A program made the position numbers and the translations under genes. Under the pieces are notes generated by a model. The model was not told the origin of the DNA. It did no database searches and was given only the letters and a program-made list of their open reading frames with translations. A stretch of DNA of 64,000 nt from Eubacteriaceae bacterium (lineage in GTDB: Bacteria > Bacillota > Clostridia > Eubacteriales > Eubacteriaceae), in the NCBI GenBank assembly GCA_017405085.1, contig JAFRBB010000029.1, positions 16,999 to 80,998 of the forward strand, in the 5' to 3' direction. Numbering within the stretch: position 1 is the first letter of the stretch; each line of letters starts with the position of its first letter. Of this stretch, positions 52,258 through 63,420 are shown piece by piece.

Positions 52258-53454
52258 ATGAGCGATACAAAAAAAGACCTCATTCTCATTTTTTCCGCGT
52301 CGACGGGGGGCGGGCACAACGCCGCGGCCTACTCGCTGCGAAGCGGCCTGATCAAAAAAGGCTATGACGCCAAAGTCATCGACGCTTTCGGGGAAACGCC
52401 CAAATTGGGCAAGCTCGTGTCAAAAGGTTATCAAGAGCTGGTGGACAAACTGCCGAAACTCTATCACACCTTTTATTATCAATGGGATAAACAAACCAAG
52501 TATCAAAAACGCATTTTCGGGGCTATCACCTACATCATGAATCCCGAAATCCTGCCGATGATCTACGAGGAAAAACCGGTGCTTTTGATCTCGACCCATC
52601 CCTTCGTCACCAGCAAGCTCGGCACCCTGAAAGCCAAAGGCGCCTTTAACATCCCGATATTATCTTTCGTCACGGATTACAAAATCCACGGGTTCTACAT
52701 CAGCCCCCAAGTGGACGCCTATGTGGTCGGCAGCGAATACACCAAAAAAGACATGATCGTCCGGGGGATGCCTCCGGAGATCATCTATCCCTTCGGCATA
52801 CCCATCCGCGAGGGATTCGATCAAAATAGCGTCGACCCCAAAACCGCCAAAGATCCCGAGGTTCGCGGCACCATCTTAATGATGGCCGGCAGTCTCGGTT
52901 CCTCCCAAATGGAAAAAGCCTTCTCAGCGGTCATGAAAGTCAAAGAACCGATTCGCGTCATTGTCGTGTGCGGCAAAAACGAGGCGATGGCCAGAGACCT
53001 AAGATTCATCACCAAAGTATTCGATGACGACACAAAAAAAGTCGAGATTCACGGCTTTGTTAACAACGTCAACGAGCTGATGGACATGTCCGATGTCATT
53101 GTGACCAAGCCTGGCGGCATCACCACCACCGAAGCCATCGTCAAGGGCATCCCCATGCTCATCCCGTATTATTATCCGGGGCAGGAAGAAGACAATGTCG
53201 ATTTCGTCGTCGAATCGGGCATCGGCATCAAAGTCGAGAAAATCAAAGACCTGACATCGATGATCGAGTTTTTGATTCAAAACCAATATATCCTTTGGGA
53301 AATGTCAAAAAACATGACCGAAACCGCCGCGGACCGCTCCGAGAAAAACACCTTGGACCTCTGCGACACCCTGATTGCCCGCTACAAAGAAAGCGACGCT
53401 TTCAACACCTTCACCGAACCGAAAAATTGGCTTTACAACCTGATGGAGAAATGA
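52258..53454 (+). CDS. UgtP/MGDG-synthase-type diacylglycerol glycosyltransferase
   Basis: 398 residues, peripheral membrane enzyme of GT28. The N-terminal FSASTGGGHNAAAYSL is the lipid-acceptor Gly-rich loop of MGDG synthase-like enzymes; STHPFVTSKL and PFGIPI follow, and the C-terminal donor-binding region contains VTKPGGITTTEA. Relatives add one or more glucose or galactose units to diacylglycerol, giving glycolipids and lipoteichoic-acid anchors. ATG 52258 is preferred to ATG 52252 for spacing from AAAGGA. Confidence 0.85.
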   Translation: MSDTKKDLILIFSASTGGGHNAAAYSLRSGLIKKGYDAKVIDAFGETPKLGKLVSKGYQELVDKLPKLYHTFYYQWDKQTKYQKRIFGAITYIMNPEILPMIYEEKPVLLISTHPFVTSKLGTLKAKGAFNIPILSFVTDYKIHGFYISPQVDAYVVGSEYTKKDMIVRGMPPEIIYPFGIPIREGFDQNSVDPKTAKDPEVRGTILMMAGSLGSSQMEKAFSAVMKVKEPIRVIVVCGKNEAMARDLRFITKVFDDDTKKVEIHGFVNNVNELMDMSDVIVTKPGGITTTEAIVKGIPMLIPYYYPGQEEDNVDFVVESGIGIKVEKIKDLTSMIEFLIQNQYILWEMSKNMTETAADRSEKNTLDLCDTLIARYKESDAFNTFTEPKNWLYNLMEK

Positions 53455-53460
53455 TACAAT
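53432..53460 (+). promoter_or_regulatory. Promoter for rpsO inside the end of the glycosyltransferase gene
   Basis: TTTACA (53432-53437), 17-base spacer, TACAAT (53455-53460). Confidence 0.6.
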
Positions 53461-53474
53461 AACGCTCGATTAAA

Positions 53475-53519
53475 CCTGTTCTTGGTCCTGCGCATCTCCG
53501 ACGCATCACAAGGAACAGG
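53475..53519 (+). promoter_or_regulatory. rpsO leader hairpin, candidate S15 autoregulatory site
   Basis: CCTGTTCTT (53475-53483) pairs with AAGGAACAGG (53510-53519; one G-U), with an inner TGCG/CGCA stem. It ends about 18 bases before the ribosome binding site. S15 often represses its own translation through such leaders; binding here is inference. Confidence 0.45.
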
Positions 53520-53547
53520 CCGTAAACCAAAGAAAAGGAGAATCAAC

Positions 53548-53814
53548 ATGATTACCAAAGAACAAAAAGAACAGATTATCAAAGATTTCGGCACCCATGA
53601 AGGGGATACCGGTTCCCCCGAAGTGCAAATCGCGCTTCTGACCTATCGCATCAACGACTTAAACGAACACTTCGCGGTTCACAAAAAAGACCATCATTCC
53701 CGCAGAGGCCTGCTGAAAATGGTCGGTCAACGCCGCAACATGCTTGCCTATTTAAAGAAAAAAGACATCACGCGTTATCGTGAACTCATCGCGCGATTGG
53801 GACTGAGAAAATAA
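53548..53814 (+). CDS. rpsO: 30S ribosomal protein S15
   Basis: 88 residues. [43 protein letters not shown] and the end [12 protein letters not shown] are diagnostic. ATG 53548 follows AAAAGGAGAAT; an upstream in-frame start at 53482 would overlap the leader hairpin. The rpsO-pnp order is conserved across bacteria. Confidence 0.98.
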   Translation: MITKEQKEQIIKDFGTHEGDTGSPEVQIALLTYRINDLNEHFAVHKKDHHSRRGLLKMVGQRRNMLAYLKKKDITRYRELIARLGLRK

Positions 53815-53820
53815 TGAGAC

Positions 53821-53845
53821 AAGGCGGAGTGATCCGCCTTTTTTG
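53821..53845 (+). terminator. Terminator between rpsO and pnp
   Basis: AAGGCGGA-GTGA-TCCGCCTT followed by TTTTG. Some readthrough into pnp is expected. Confidence 0.85.
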
Positions 53846-53879
53846 TCATTTATCGACACATAAAATATAAGGAGGAACG

Positions 53880-55979
53880 ATGAATCAACTCGAACCCAGA
53901 GTGTTTGAAACCCAAATTGCCGGCCGCCCCTTCAAAGTCGAAATCGGCGAAGCCGCCAGATTGACCAAAGGTTCGGCGATGGTTCGCTACGGCGACACCT
54001 CTGTCCTTTGCATAGTGACTGTATCCAAAAAACCGCGGGACGGCATGGATTTCTTTCCCCTTTCCGTCGATTATGTCGAAAAGCAATACGCTGTCGGCAA
54101 AATCCCGGGAGGCTTCTTAAAACGGGAGGGACGCCCGACGGAAAAAGCGGTCTTAAATTCCCGCTTGATCGACCGTCCCATCAGACCCTTGTTCCCCAAG
54201 GGATTCCGCAATGATGTTCAAGTCGTGACCACCGTCATGTCCGACGACCAAGACAACGCGCCGGAACTCACGGCCATGCTCGGCTCATCCATCGCCCTGT
54301 CCATTTCCGATCTGCCCTTTGCCGGTCCGACGGCCTCGGTTCAAATCGGTCTGATCGACGGACAATTTATCCTAAATCCCACCGAGGCGCAAAGGGAACA
54401 ATCCGATTTGCATCTGACCGTCTCCGGAACCAAAGACGCCGTGATGATGGTGGAAGCCGGCGCCAACGAAATCACCGAAGACGTCATGCTTGACGCCATT
54501 TTATACGCCCACGAGGAAATAAAAAAAATCATTGCTTTCATCGACGAAATCGTCGAAGCGGTGGGCGAACCCAAAGCCGAATACAAATTGTACCTGCCCA
54601 CCGAGGAATTGACAAAAGAAATCGAAACATACATCGGCACCAAAATGCATGACGCCGTCAATCTGGATGACAAGGACGAGCGCATCGACACCATGAACGC
54701 CCTCATCGACGAGACCGCCGAGCATTTCGCGGAAATGTATCCCGACAACGTCGCGGATATCGACACGGTCATCAACAACATGAAGAAAAAAGAGGTCCGA
54801 AGCCTCATCTTAGACCGCGGCATTCGCCCGGACAACAGACAAATGACCGAAGTGCGGCCGATTTCCGCAAAAATCGACTATATCCCACGCGTTCACGGCT
54901 CGGGCCTCTTCACCCGCGGCGAAACCCAGGTCTGTTCAGTGGTGACCCTCGGCGTTTTGCGGGACGCCCAAGTGCTTGACGGCCTCGAAACCGCCGAAAA
55001 AGAAAAACGCTACATGCATCAATACAATTTCCCCAGCTATTCAGTCGGGGAAACCAGACCGATGCGCAGTCCCGGCCGACGGGAAATCGGTCATGGCGCC
55101 CTCGCGGAACGGGCCCTTTTGCCGATGATCCCCTCAAAGGAAGAATTTCCCTACGCTATCCGCGTCGTCTCCGAAGTGCTCAGCTCCAACGGCTCCACCT
55201 CCCAGGCATCGGTCTGCGGCAGCACCTTGGCCCTGATGGCCGCCGGCGTGCCGATCAAAAAACCCGTCGCGGGCTGCGCGATGGGCCTGATCAAAGAAGA
55301 CGACAAACTGGCCATCCTCACCGACATTCAAGGCATGGAAGACTTCCTGGGCGACATGGACTTTAAAGTCGCCGGGACCAAAGACGGCATCACGGCCATT
55401 CAAATGGACATCAAAATCCACGGGATCGACCGCGAAATCTTAACCCGCGCCTTAAGCCAGGCCAAAGACGGCCGCATGCACATTCTCGGCATCATGAACG
55501 AAGCCATCGATCACCCGAGAGAAGACCTTTCGCCCTACGCGCCGCGCATCACAACCATGCACATTCATCCCGATAAAATCCGCGAAGTCATCGGAAAAGG
55601 CGGGGAAGTCATCAACGGCATCATTGAGGAAACCGGCGTGACCATCGACATTGAGGACGACGGCACCGTCTTTATCGCTTCCGTCTCCGGCGAGGCTTCC
55701 GAAAAAGCCATCGCCATGATCAACGACATCGTCCGGGAAGTGGAAGTCGGGGAAGTCGTCACGGGCAAAGTCGTCCGCATTATGAAATTCGGCGCCTTTG
55801 TCGACATTCCAGGCGGCAAAGACGGCTTAATCCACATTTCCAAATTGGCGCATCATCGGGTGGAACGCGTGGAAGATGAGGTGAACATCGGCGATGAAGT
55901 GACGGTCAAAGTCATCGAAATCGATGATCAGGGCCGAATCAATCTGTCCAGAAAAGCGTGTCTTCCCAGAAACAGATAA
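53880..55979 (+). CDS. pnp: Polyribonucleotide nucleotidyltransferase (PNPase)
   Basis: 699 residues, phosphorolytic 3'-5' exoribonuclease of RNA decay. Two RNase PH domains (first with [16 protein letters not shown], second with [18 protein letters not shown]), then a KH domain with the [10 protein letters not shown] loop and an S1 domain ([20 protein letters not shown]). AAGGAGGAACG precedes the ATG. PNPase is often controlled by RNase III cleavage of the rpsO-pnp region; no such site was tested. Confidence 0.97.
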   Translation: MNQLEPRVFETQIAGRPFKVEIGEAARLTKGSAMVRYGDTSVLCIVTVSKKPRDGMDFFPLSVDYVEKQYAVGKIPGGFLKREGRPTEKAVLNSRLIDRPIRPLFPKGFRNDVQVVTTVMSDDQDNAPELTAMLGSSIALSISDLPFAGPTASVQIGLIDGQFILNPTEAQREQSDLHLTVSGTKDAVMMVEAGANEITEDVMLDAILYAHEEIKKIIAFIDEIVEAVGEPKAEYKLYLPTEELTKEIETYIGTKMHDAVNLDDKDERIDTMNALIDETAEHFAEMYPDNVADIDTVINNMKKKEVRSLILDRGIRPDNRQMTEVRPISAKIDYIPRVHGSGLFTRGETQVCSVVTLGVLRDAQVLDGLETAEKEKRYMHQYNFPSYSVGETRPMRSPGRREIGHGALAERALLPMIPSKEEFPYAIRVVSEVLSSNGSTSQASVCGSTLALMAAGVPIKKPVAGCAMGLIKEDDKLAILTDIQGMEDFLGDMDFKVAGTKDGITAIQMDIKIHGIDREILTRALSQAKDGRMHILGIMNEAIDHPREDLSPYAPRITTMHIHPDKIREVIGKGGEVINGIIEETGVTIDIEDDGTVFIASVSGEASEKAIAMINDIVREVEVGEVVTGKVVRIMKFGAFVDIPGGKDGLIHISKLAHHRVERVEDEVNIGDEVTVKVIEIDDQGRINLSRKACLPRNR

Positions 55980-55982
55980 ATC

Positions 55983-56438
55983 ATGAACAATCAGATCACG
56001 TTACGTGTTTACAATCGCTCCGCTTATCCATTGCCGGCCTACGCCTCCCAGGGCGCCTCGGGGATGGATTTGAGAGCGGCCATTTCAGACCCGATGGTTT
56101 TAAAACCCCATCGGGTCTACCGCGTTCCAACAGGCCTTTATGTCGAATGCCCGCCCGGTTACGAGATTCAAATCCGCGCCCGTAGCGGCCTAGCTTTAAA
56201 GCACGGCATCACCCTCGTCAACGGCATCGGAACCATCGACGCCGACTACCGCGGCGAAATCTGTGTCATCATGATGAACCTCCTCGACGAGGACTACACC
56301 ATTACCCCGGGGGAGCGAATCGCGCAAATGGTCGTTGCCGAGACCGTCACCGCAACTTTGACGGAGGTCGATACCCCGGACGCTTTAAGCGACACCCAAC
56401 GGGGCGCCGGCGGATTCGGCCACAGCGGCCGGCAATAA
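55983..56438 (+). CDS. dut: dUTP diphosphatase
   Basis: 151 residues, trimeric dUTPase that hydrolyses dUTP to dUMP. All five family motifs are visible: GASGMDLRAAI, RARSGLA, NGIGTIDADYRGEI, ERIAQMVV and RGAGGFGHSGR. It starts 3 bases after the pnp stop without a clear ribosome binding site, so it is probably translated by coupling to pnp. Confidence 0.96.
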   Translation: MNNQITLRVYNRSAYPLPAYASQGASGMDLRAAISDPMVLKPHRVYRVPTGLYVECPPGYEIQIRARSGLALKHGITLVNGIGTIDADYRGEICVIMMNLLDEDYTITPGERIAQMVVAETVTATLTEVDTPDALSDTQRGAGGFGHSGRQ

Positions 56439-56464
56439 ATCGGAATAATTAAAGGTTTCTGATA

Positions 56465-56519
56465 TATAATAGTAAATAATGTTGAGCGTTCGAGGTCAAA
56501 AGCGATATCGACGCTCAAC
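56465..56519 (+). promoter_or_regulatory. Possible promoter and leader hairpin before ftsK/spoIIIE
   Basis: TATAAT (56465-56470) without a clear -35, then GTTGAGCGTT pairing with GACGCTCAAC (56481-56490 with 56510-56519, one G-U). No T run follows, so it is a leader structure or a weak dut terminator. Confidence 0.4.
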
Positions 56520-56566
56520 CTATAAATCAGTGACTTGACAGTCCAAAAACGGATGGTGATCATAGC

Positions 56567-58963
56567 ATGGCAGCACGTCAAACAAAATCAAGAAAAGCCA
56601 AAGCCTCAAAAACATCTACCCCACGAAACACAAAATCAAATACAACCAAAAACAAAACAAGCTCCCGATCCACCTCAAAACAAAAGGACAAAAAAGAACG
56701 TCAAACGCCCTATCGTCTAATCGGTATATTACTGATTATCATCGCGTTATACAGCGCTTATTCTTACGCAGTCGCCGTTCCGAACGCCTTTGACAAAATA
56801 TGGGGAAAAGGCGTCCTCACCTATCTATTCGGCAACATGACGACCATTGTCTGTCTTTACGCATTGGTCTGCGGCGTCATGATGGTCCTCAAAAAATGGG
56901 AGGCCAACCGCCGTTTCATGCTTTATCTCGCATTGATCTTGTTAAACCTGGCAATTTTCTTCAGTATCAACTATCCCCAAATGGGGGCGGTCGCGCTGAT
57001 GGATCTCTTCAGTCCCGTCATCTATTGCGGCGGCGGCATGACGAGTTACGGCGGTGTCATCGGCTTGGTTCTCGCGTTCATTCTTTGCACCATTTTGACC
57101 AAACCGATCACCATTGTATTACTCGTCGCGTTGACCCTTTTGGAAATATACCTGATGATCTCATCGCGTTTTCCCGGTGTTTTTGATTGGATCGGAACCC
57201 AAGGCAAAGAAATAGTCGAAAAAGGGGCCAAAACCATTAAAGAAGATCGGGAACTGTCCCAGAAACGAAAAGAAGCCGAACACAAACGCGAAGCGGCAAA
57301 TCGGGAGATCATCGATCAAAATTATGACCAACTCTTCAATCCCAGCGACATTGGCGAAGTGTCGGTGGACACCCAATTTATCAACGTCGATGACGTCCTT
57401 GACGGGTTGGACGATCCGGCCAAAAAACCCAAAACCCCCAAAACACCAAGCCGCGAAGAAAAAGAAACCGAAGCCCTCGACATCAAACCGATTGCCAAAA
57501 AACACGCCGAGGAACAAAAAACATTGTTTGCGGACGACGCGGCGAGCGACTACGCCTTTCCCGATATCGCCCTGTTAAACCCGGGGGTTCACAAAGGAAA
57601 AGACCGGAAAAACGACGTCATCAAAAAAGCGGGGCAAATCGAGGAGACGTTAAACAACTTCGGCGTTGACGCCAAAATCGTCGGCGTGGATGTGGGACCC
57701 TCCATCACCCGCTTCGAGCTGCAGCCGGCTCCCGGGGTCAAAGTCGGGAAAATCGTCAATCTCTCGGATGATTTGGCCTTAAATCTCGCCACCTCGGATA
57801 TCCGGATGGAAGCGCCGATTCCCGGAAAATCCGCTGTCGGCATCGAAGTCCCCAATCAAGTCAGCGACATTGTCTCATTAAGAGACATCATCGATTCTCC
57901 CGCCTTTGCCAAAACCAAGAGCGTGTTGCCCTTCGCGCTGGGAAAAACCCTGTCGGGACAAAATATCATCGGCGACATTTCAAAAATGCCCCATGTGCTC
58001 ATTGCCGGCGCTACGGGCTCCGGAAAAAGCGTGTGCATCAACACCATCATCATCAGCTTGCTTTACAAATGCGCCCCCGATGAGCTCCGCTTCATCATGG
58101 TTGACCCCAAAATGGTCGAGCTCAATCAATACAATGCCATTCCGCACATGTTAATTCCCGTCGTCACCGATCCCAAAAAAGCCGCCTACGCCCTCAATTG
58201 GGGCATCAAAGAAATGACGGATCGCTATCAACTCTTTAAAGACAGCGGCGTGCGGGACATCGAGGGCTACAACACGAAAATGGTGGCCCAACACCAAAAG
58301 AAACTGCCACGCATTGTCATTGTCATCGATGAATTGGCCGATTTGATGATGACCTCCCCGAAGGAAATCGAAAACGCCATCTGCCGCATCGCCCAATTGG
58401 CGAGAGCCTGCGGCATCCACTTGGTGATCGCCACCCAAAGACCTTCTGTCGACGTTATCACGGGACTCATTAAAGCCAATATTCCCTCAAGAATCGCGTT
58501 TTCCGTCGCCTCAAACACCGATAGCCGAACGATTCTCGACCAAGTCGGCGCGGAAAAATTACTCGGAAAAGGCGACATGCTGTATTTCCCGGTCGGAAAA
58601 TCCAAACCGCTCCGCGTCCAGGGAACCTTCGTCTCCGACGCCGAAATCGGGCGTGTCATCGACGCGGTATCCGGCGGTAAAGAGCCGGTGTTCGACAACC
58701 AAATCGAAGAAACCATCGAGAATTATCAACCGACGGAAGAAGCGGACGAAACCGAAGATGATCTTTTCCCGCAAGCCGCGGAGCTCGCCTTCGCCAACGG
58801 CAGCATTTCCACGTCATTCATTCAGCGCAAATTGCGGGTCGGTTATTCCAGAGCCGGCCGAATCATCGACGAACTCGAGTCAAAAGGCATCATTTCCGGT
58901 CCCAACGGCAGCAAGCCGCGGAAATGCTTGATGACAAAAGAAGAATTCTACGGAAAAACATAA
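56567..58963 (+). CDS. DNA translocase of the FtsK/SpoIIIE family
   Basis: 798 residues. A Lys/Thr-rich start, four membrane helices (about 45-205), a charged linker, then the ATPase motor with Walker A GATGSGKS (481-488), Walker B IVIVIDELADLMM and the RPSVDVITGLIKANIPSRIA loop. The C-terminal gamma winged helix (SFIQRKLRVGYSRAGRIID) recognises orienting DNA sequences. It pumps chromosomal DNA through the septum during division or, in a spore former, into the forespore. Which role applies cannot be told from sequence. Confidence 0.95.
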   Translation: MAARQTKSRKAKASKTSTPRNTKSNTTKNKTSSRSTSKQKDKKERQTPYRLIGILLIIIALYSAYSYAVAVPNAFDKIWGKGVLTYLFGNMTTIVCLYALVCGVMMVLKKWEANRRFMLYLALILLNLAIFFSINYPQMGAVALMDLFSPVIYCGGGMTSYGGVIGLVLAFILCTILTKPITIVLLVALTLLEIYLMISSRFPGVFDWIGTQGKEIVEKGAKTIKEDRELSQKRKEAEHKREAANREIIDQNYDQLFNPSDIGEVSVDTQFINVDDVLDGLDDPAKKPKTPKTPSREEKETEALDIKPIAKKHAEEQKTLFADDAASDYAFPDIALLNPGVHKGKDRKNDVIKKAGQIEETLNNFGVDAKIVGVDVGPSITRFELQPAPGVKVGKIVNLSDDLALNLATSDIRMEAPIPGKSAVGIEVPNQVSDIVSLRDIIDSPAFAKTKSVLPFALGKTLSGQNIIGDISKMPHVLIAGATGSGKSVCINTIIISLLYKCAPDELRFIMVDPKMVELNQYNAIPHMLIPVVTDPKKAAYALNWGIKEMTDRYQLFKDSGVRDIEGYNTKMVAQHQKKLPRIVIVIDELADLMMTSPKEIENAICRIAQLARACGIHLVIATQRPSVDVITGLIKANIPSRIAFSVASNTDSRTILDQVGAEKLLGKGDMLYFPVGKSKPLRVQGTFVSDAEIGRVIDAVSGGKEPVFDNQIEETIENYQPTEEADETEDDLFPQAAELAFANGSISTSFIQRKLRVGYSRAGRIIDELESKGIISGPNGSKPRKCLMTKEEFYGKT

Positions 58964-59036
58964 CAAGAGATCAAGGGATTGTCGGATGTCCAGCCGAAAA
59001 TCCCTCAGGATCATTTCATCCAACATGAGGTTGCCT

Positions 59037-60362
59037 ATGACAAACGCTAAACAAAAGGTTTTTATCAAAACCTTGGGCTGTGATAAAAATACCGTTGACA
59101 GCGAAAACATCATCGGTCACTTAATGGGGAAGGGATTTACTGCCGTCGCTGCGGCTTCCGATGCCGATATCATCATCATCAACACCTGCTGCTTTATCGA
59201 CGACGCGAAAAAACAATCCATCGAGACCATCTTTGATTACTTGCCCTACAAAACCGAAGGGGACTGTCACACATTCATTGTCGCCGGATGCATGGCCGAA
59301 CGCTACGCCAAAGAACTCAAAGAAGAACTGCCGGAAGTCGATTATTTTACCGGCGTCAACCGCGTTTCGGAAATCGGCGATATCATTCAAAAACAAAACG
59401 CGGAAAAAATATACACCGGCAAAACCGAAGTCAAGACCCAAGAGAACAAACGATACATCGCCAAAGGGCGCGCGACCGCGTTTTTAAAAATCAGTGAGGG
59501 ATGCGATCATCATTGCACCTATTGCGTCATTCCCAAAATCCGCGGCAAACACCGCAGCAGACCCTTGGATGATTTGTTAAGCGAAGCCGAAAAGCTATTT
59601 GAAAACGGGGTAAAAGAGCTCGTTTTAGTCGCTCAGGACTTAACGCAATACGGCTCGGATTTACCCGGTGACACTGATTTGTCGGATTTACTGGACGCCC
59701 TTTGCGCGCGATGCCGTTTTACGTGGATTCGCTTGCTTTATCTGTATCCGGAAGGCATCAACGACAAATTATTAAAAACCATCGCGAGCCATCCGGAAAT
59801 CTGTCATTATTTCGATATTCCGATTCAGCATACCGAGGATTACGTGCTCTCGCGCATGGCCAGATCCGTGAAAAAAACGCAAATCATCGAAACCGTCGAG
59901 CAGATCCGCCGGTTTTTCCCCGACGCCGTTTTGCGGACAACGGTCATCTGCGGTTTTCCGGGAGAATCCCAAGACGATTTTTCACGCATGCACGAAACCC
60001 TAAAAACATTGCGCTTTGATCGCCTCGGCGCCTTTGCCTATTCAAGGGAAGAGGGAACACCGGCTTACGCGATGCCCGATCAAATCGCCGATCATATCAA
60101 AGCAGAGCGAACCCAACAAATTTATGACACCCAAAAGCTTATCATTGCCGAAGCCAATCAAAATCAAATCGGACAAATATTTACCACACTCATTGAGGAA
60201 GTCGAAAACGGCGTCAGCATCGGAAGAACATTCCGAGACGCGCCGGAAGTCGATTGTGATGTGATAATCGAAGACGCCACCTTAAAACCGGGGCGGTTTT
60301 ATCAAATAGAAATCATTGACGCCATCGATTATGATTTAATAGGGAGGGTACACAAACAATGA
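59037..60362 (+). CDS. rimO: Ribosomal protein S12 methylthiotransferase RimO
   Basis: 441 residues, radical-SAM enzyme that methylthiolates Asp of ribosomal protein S12. The N-terminal UPF0004 domain starts KVFIKTLGCDKNTVDSE (first cluster Cys) with further Cys in NTCCFI and AGCMAER. The radical-SAM motif is CDHHCTYC, followed by IPKIRGKHRSRP, and a TRAM domain closes the protein. ATG 59037 gives the family start; an in-frame start at 58986 would add 17 unlikely residues. It overlaps pgsA by 4 bases. Confidence 0.95.
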   Translation: MTNAKQKVFIKTLGCDKNTVDSENIIGHLMGKGFTAVAAASDADIIIINTCCFIDDAKKQSIETIFDYLPYKTEGDCHTFIVAGCMAERYAKELKEELPEVDYFTGVNRVSEIGDIIQKQNAEKIYTGKTEVKTQENKRYIAKGRATAFLKISEGCDHHCTYCVIPKIRGKHRSRPLDDLLSEAEKLFENGVKELVLVAQDLTQYGSDLPGDTDLSDLLDALCARCRFTWIRLLYLYPEGINDKLLKTIASHPEICHYFDIPIQHTEDYVLSRMARSVKKTQIIETVEQIRRFFPDAVLRTTVICGFPGESQDDFSRMHETLKTLRFDRLGAFAYSREEGTPAYAMPDQIADHIKAERTQQIYDTQKLIIAEANQNQIGQIFTTLIEEVENGVSIGRTFRDAPEVDCDVIIEDATLKPGRFYQIEIIDAIDYDLIGRVHKQ

Positions 60363-60907
60363 ACTTACCAAACAAAATTACCGTTTTTCGTATCGTAATG
60401 ATTCCGGTTTTCATCATTTGCATGTCCGTCAATTTTACCGGCCATGAAATCGCGGCGCTCATCGTCTATATTGTCGCCGCGGCGTCCGACTTCGTTGACG
60501 GCCATATCGCGAGAAGTCAAAACTTGATTACCGACTTCGGAAAATTTATGGACCCCTTGGCTGACAAGCTGTTGACAAGCGCCGCTTTCATTTGCCTGGT
60601 CGAGTTAAAAATGATCCCCGCTTGGGTGGTCATCACCATTATTGCCCGAGAATTCGCCATTACCGGCCTTCGCACCCTCGCCGCCAACAATGGAACTGTC
60701 ATTGCCGCCAGCATGTGGGGCAAAGCCAAAACCATGTCCCAAATGATCGCGACGATCTTACTGCTCGTGGCGCTAATCCCGCAAATGCAGGCATACCCGA
60801 TCATCGGGCTTTTGGGAAACATCGGCATTTACATCGCGCTCATTCTCACGATCATCTCCGGTGTCGACTACTTCAGACTCAACAAAGACGTCTTTCAATC
60901 AATGTAA
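60359..60907 (+). CDS. pgsA: CDP-diacylglycerol--glycerol-3-phosphate 3-phosphatidyltransferase
   Basis: 182 residues, membrane enzyme making phosphatidylglycerol phosphate. The CDP-alcohol phosphatidyltransferase signature DGHIARSQNLITDFGKFMDP continues into LADK, with all the aspartates intact. Four to five membrane helices. AGGGAGG precedes the ATG, which overlaps the rimO stop. The rimO-pgsA-cinA-recA order is typical of Firmicutes. Confidence 0.95.
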   Translation: MNLPNKITVFRIVMIPVFIICMSVNFTGHEIAALIVYIVAAASDFVDGHIARSQNLITDFGKFMDPLADKLLTSAAFICLVELKMIPAWVVITIIAREFAITGLRTLAANNGTVIAASMWGKAKTMSQMIATILLLVALIPQMQAYPIIGLLGNIGIYIALILTIISGVDYFRLNKDVFQSM

Positions 60908-60946
60908 TCGCGCGATACAACCTCGTTGTCAAACACTGATCAAACC

Positions 60947-62185
60947 ATGAAATGTGAATTATTATCTATCGGCACCGAACTTTTGACCGGCGCGACACTC
61001 AACACCAATGTCAATTATTTATCAACAGAATTGTCGGCAATCGGCGTGGATGTCCATTACCACACGACAATCGGCGACAATCCCAAGCGCCTGCGGGAAT
61101 GCTTGGATATCGCCGTCAACCGCGTCGATTGCGTCATCATTACCGGCGGTCTCGGACCGACCCAAGATGATTTGACCAAAGAAACAGTCGCTTCTTTTTT
61201 CAACATGCCCTTAAAACGCGACGATCAACAGGTCAAAAAATTAAAAAAACGATTTGAGAACAGCGGATATCCCTTAACCGAAAACAACTTCAGACAATGC
61301 GATATCCCCGTTGGCGCGGCGATTTTGGACAATTCCTGTGGAACCGCTCCGGGCATTCATATCGAAAAAAACAATGTCGATGTCTTCATGCTACCCGGTG
61401 TTCCCCGCGAAATGAAAGCGATGTTCACGGAATCGGTTTTGCCTGTCCTAAAATCCAAAAGCAACCAAATTGTGACATCCCGCTACTATAATATTTGCGA
61501 TATGGGCGAATCTCAAATCGAAAATCAATTGCTCGATTTAATCAAACAACAGACCAATCCAACCATCGCGACCTATGCCGGCGTTGAGGAAGTGACCGTC
61601 AGAATAACCGCCGGCGGAACAAACGCGGCCGAGATCAAAAAGCTTTTGGATCAGACCGAGTCAGTCATCAACGAGCGTTTTGGATCCCGCATTTTTTCCC
61701 GGGACAGAACCACTCTGAGCAAAACCGTCGGAGAACTTCTCAAAGCAAAAGGGCTTTCACTTTCGACAGCGGAATCCTGCACCGGCGGACAAATAGCCGC
61801 TGCCCTGACAGCAATTCCCGGAATTTCCGAAGTTTACGAAACCGGCTTTGTCACTTATTCCAACAACGCCAAAAAAACCCTTCTCGGCGTTCCCAGCGAC
61901 ATTCTCGATACTTACGGCGCGGTCAGTCATCAAACCGCCGAAGCCATGTGCCAAGGACTGCTTGAACGCACCGGAAGTGATTTAGCCGTTTCCGTAACCG
62001 GCATCGCCGGACCCGGAGGGGGAAGCGAGGCCAAACCTGTGGGACTCGTTTATATCGGTGTTGCCGATCATCAACATAAGATCATCGAAAAATGCCGGTT
62101 TAACGGTGACAGACATCAAATTCAGCGGCGCAGCGTCAATAAAGCCTTCGCGATGCTAAGAAATCTAATCATAACGCATGACTAA
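60947..62185 (+). CDS. cinA: CinA: competence/damage-inducible protein, nicotinamide-nucleotide amidase
   Basis: 412 residues. The N-terminal molybdopterin-binding-like domain carries [15 protein letters not shown] and [15 protein letters not shown]. The C-terminal amidohydrolase domain carries [20 protein letters not shown] and [11 protein letters not shown], the NMN-deamidase signature. It recycles nicotinamide nucleotides; in competent bacteria CinA also helps RecA reach the membrane. ATG 60947 gives the family start. recA follows after 32 bases. Confidence 0.93.
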   Translation: MKCELLSIGTELLTGATLNTNVNYLSTELSAIGVDVHYHTTIGDNPKRLRECLDIAVNRVDCVIITGGLGPTQDDLTKETVASFFNMPLKRDDQQVKKLKKRFENSGYPLTENNFRQCDIPVGAAILDNSCGTAPGIHIEKNNVDVFMLPGVPREMKAMFTESVLPVLKSKSNQIVTSRYYNICDMGESQIENQLLDLIKQQTNPTIATYAGVEEVTVRITAGGTNAAEIKKLLDQTESVINERFGSRIFSRDRTTLSKTVGELLKAKGLSLSTAESCTGGQIAAALTAIPGISEVYETGFVTYSNNAKKTLLGVPSDILDTYGAVSHQTAEAMCQGLLERTGSDLAVSVTGIAGPGGGSEAKPVGLVYIGVADHQHKIIEKCRFNGDRHQIQRRSVNKAFAMLRNLIITHD

Positions 62186-62217
62186 TCAACAAAAAATCCT
62201 TTCAGAAAGGAAATGAT

Positions 62218-63333
62218 ATGGCAAGAAAAGAAAAACAACTCGAAAGCGTCATTCCAAAAATCGACAATGACGCGAAGCAAAAAGCGCTTGAAGCAGCGCT
62301 TAAAAATATTGAAAAAACATTCGGAAAAGGCGCAGTCATGCGTCTCGGCGACGAAAACGCCAAATTGGACGTCGATGTCATTTCCACATCCTCCATCGGC
62401 ATCGATATGGCCTTGGGTATCGGTGGTGTTCCCAAAGGTCGAATCATCGAAATCTATGGCCCGGAATCATCGGGAAAAACCACATTGGCGCTACACGTGA
62501 TTGCGGAAGCGCAAAAAAAAGGCGGAATTGCCGCATTCATTGACGCGGAGCACGCGTTAGATCCAGTATACGCTGCAAATCTTGGCGTAGACATTGACAG
62601 CTTGATTGTTTCTCAACCGGACACCGGCGAACAAGCTTTGGAAATCTTAGAAGCGTTAATGAGAAGCGGAGCCATTGATGTCGCCGTCGTCGACTCGGTC
62701 GCCGCGTTGGTGCCAAGAGCGGAAATAGACGGCGAAATGGGTGATTCTCATGTTGGCCTTCACGCGCGGTTGATGTCTCAAGCGCTCAGAAAACTGACCG
62801 GGACCATCAAAAAAGCAAACACAGCCGTCATCTTCATTAATCAACTCCGAGAAAAAGTCGGCGTAATTTACGGAAATCCAGAAGTGACCACCGGCGGACG
62901 CGCTTTAAAATTCTATTCGTCCGTTCGTATGGATGTGCGGAAAATCGAAGTCCTAAAAAAAGACGGCGAAATGATCGGAAATCGTACCCGATGCAAAATT
63001 GTCAAAAACAAAATGGCGCCGCCTTTCAAAATCGCGGAATTTGATATCATGTACGGCGAAGGTATTTCCCACGAAGGCGATGTCCTCGATGTGGCAACCA
63101 ATCTTGATATTGTTCACAAGTCGGGATCCTGGTTTTCCTATCAAGGTGAACGATTAGGGCAGGGAAGAGATCGCGTTCGCGAAATGCTCAAAGATAATCC
63201 TGCGCTTTGTGAAAAAATCGAACAAGATATTCGCGATTACTACGCCAAAAAAAATAATAAAGACGACGCGGAAGAACAAGATCAATCTGTCTCCGAAGAT
63301 TTGGATTTTGAAATGGGAACCTTCGAAGACTAA
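62218..63333 (+). CDS. recA: Recombinase RecA
   Basis: 371 residues. Walker [30 protein letters not shown], loop L2 region [16 protein letters not shown] and [10 protein letters not shown] are classic. The C-terminus is acidic ([20 protein letters not shown]). It binds single-stranded DNA for recombination and triggers the SOS response. AGAAAGGAAATG precedes the ATG. No LexA box of the Gram-positive type (GAAC....GTTC) was noticed upstream, so SOS control may lie at the cinA promoter or be absent. Confidence 0.98.
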   Translation: MARKEKQLESVIPKIDNDAKQKALEAALKNIEKTFGKGAVMRLGDENAKLDVDVISTSSIGIDMALGIGGVPKGRIIEIYGPESSGKTTLALHVIAEAQKKGGIAAFIDAEHALDPVYAANLGVDIDSLIVSQPDTGEQALEILEALMRSGAIDVAVVDSVAALVPRAEIDGEMGDSHVGLHARLMSQALRKLTGTIKKANTAVIFINQLREKVGVIYGNPEVTTGGRALKFYSSVRMDVRKIEVLKKDGEMIGNRTRCKIVKNKMAPPFKIAEFDIMYGEGISHEGDVLDVATNLDIVHKSGSWFSYQGERLGQGRDRVREMLKDNPALCEKIEQDIRDYYAKKNNKDDAEEQDQSVSEDLDFEMGTFED

Positions 63334-63420
63334 AATAAATAGTTTGAGCGTTAAATTCAATCAAAAATTTCAAAATCCTTTTGCAAATCGAATCAATGAT
63401 GCTTTATAATATTGATAGAT

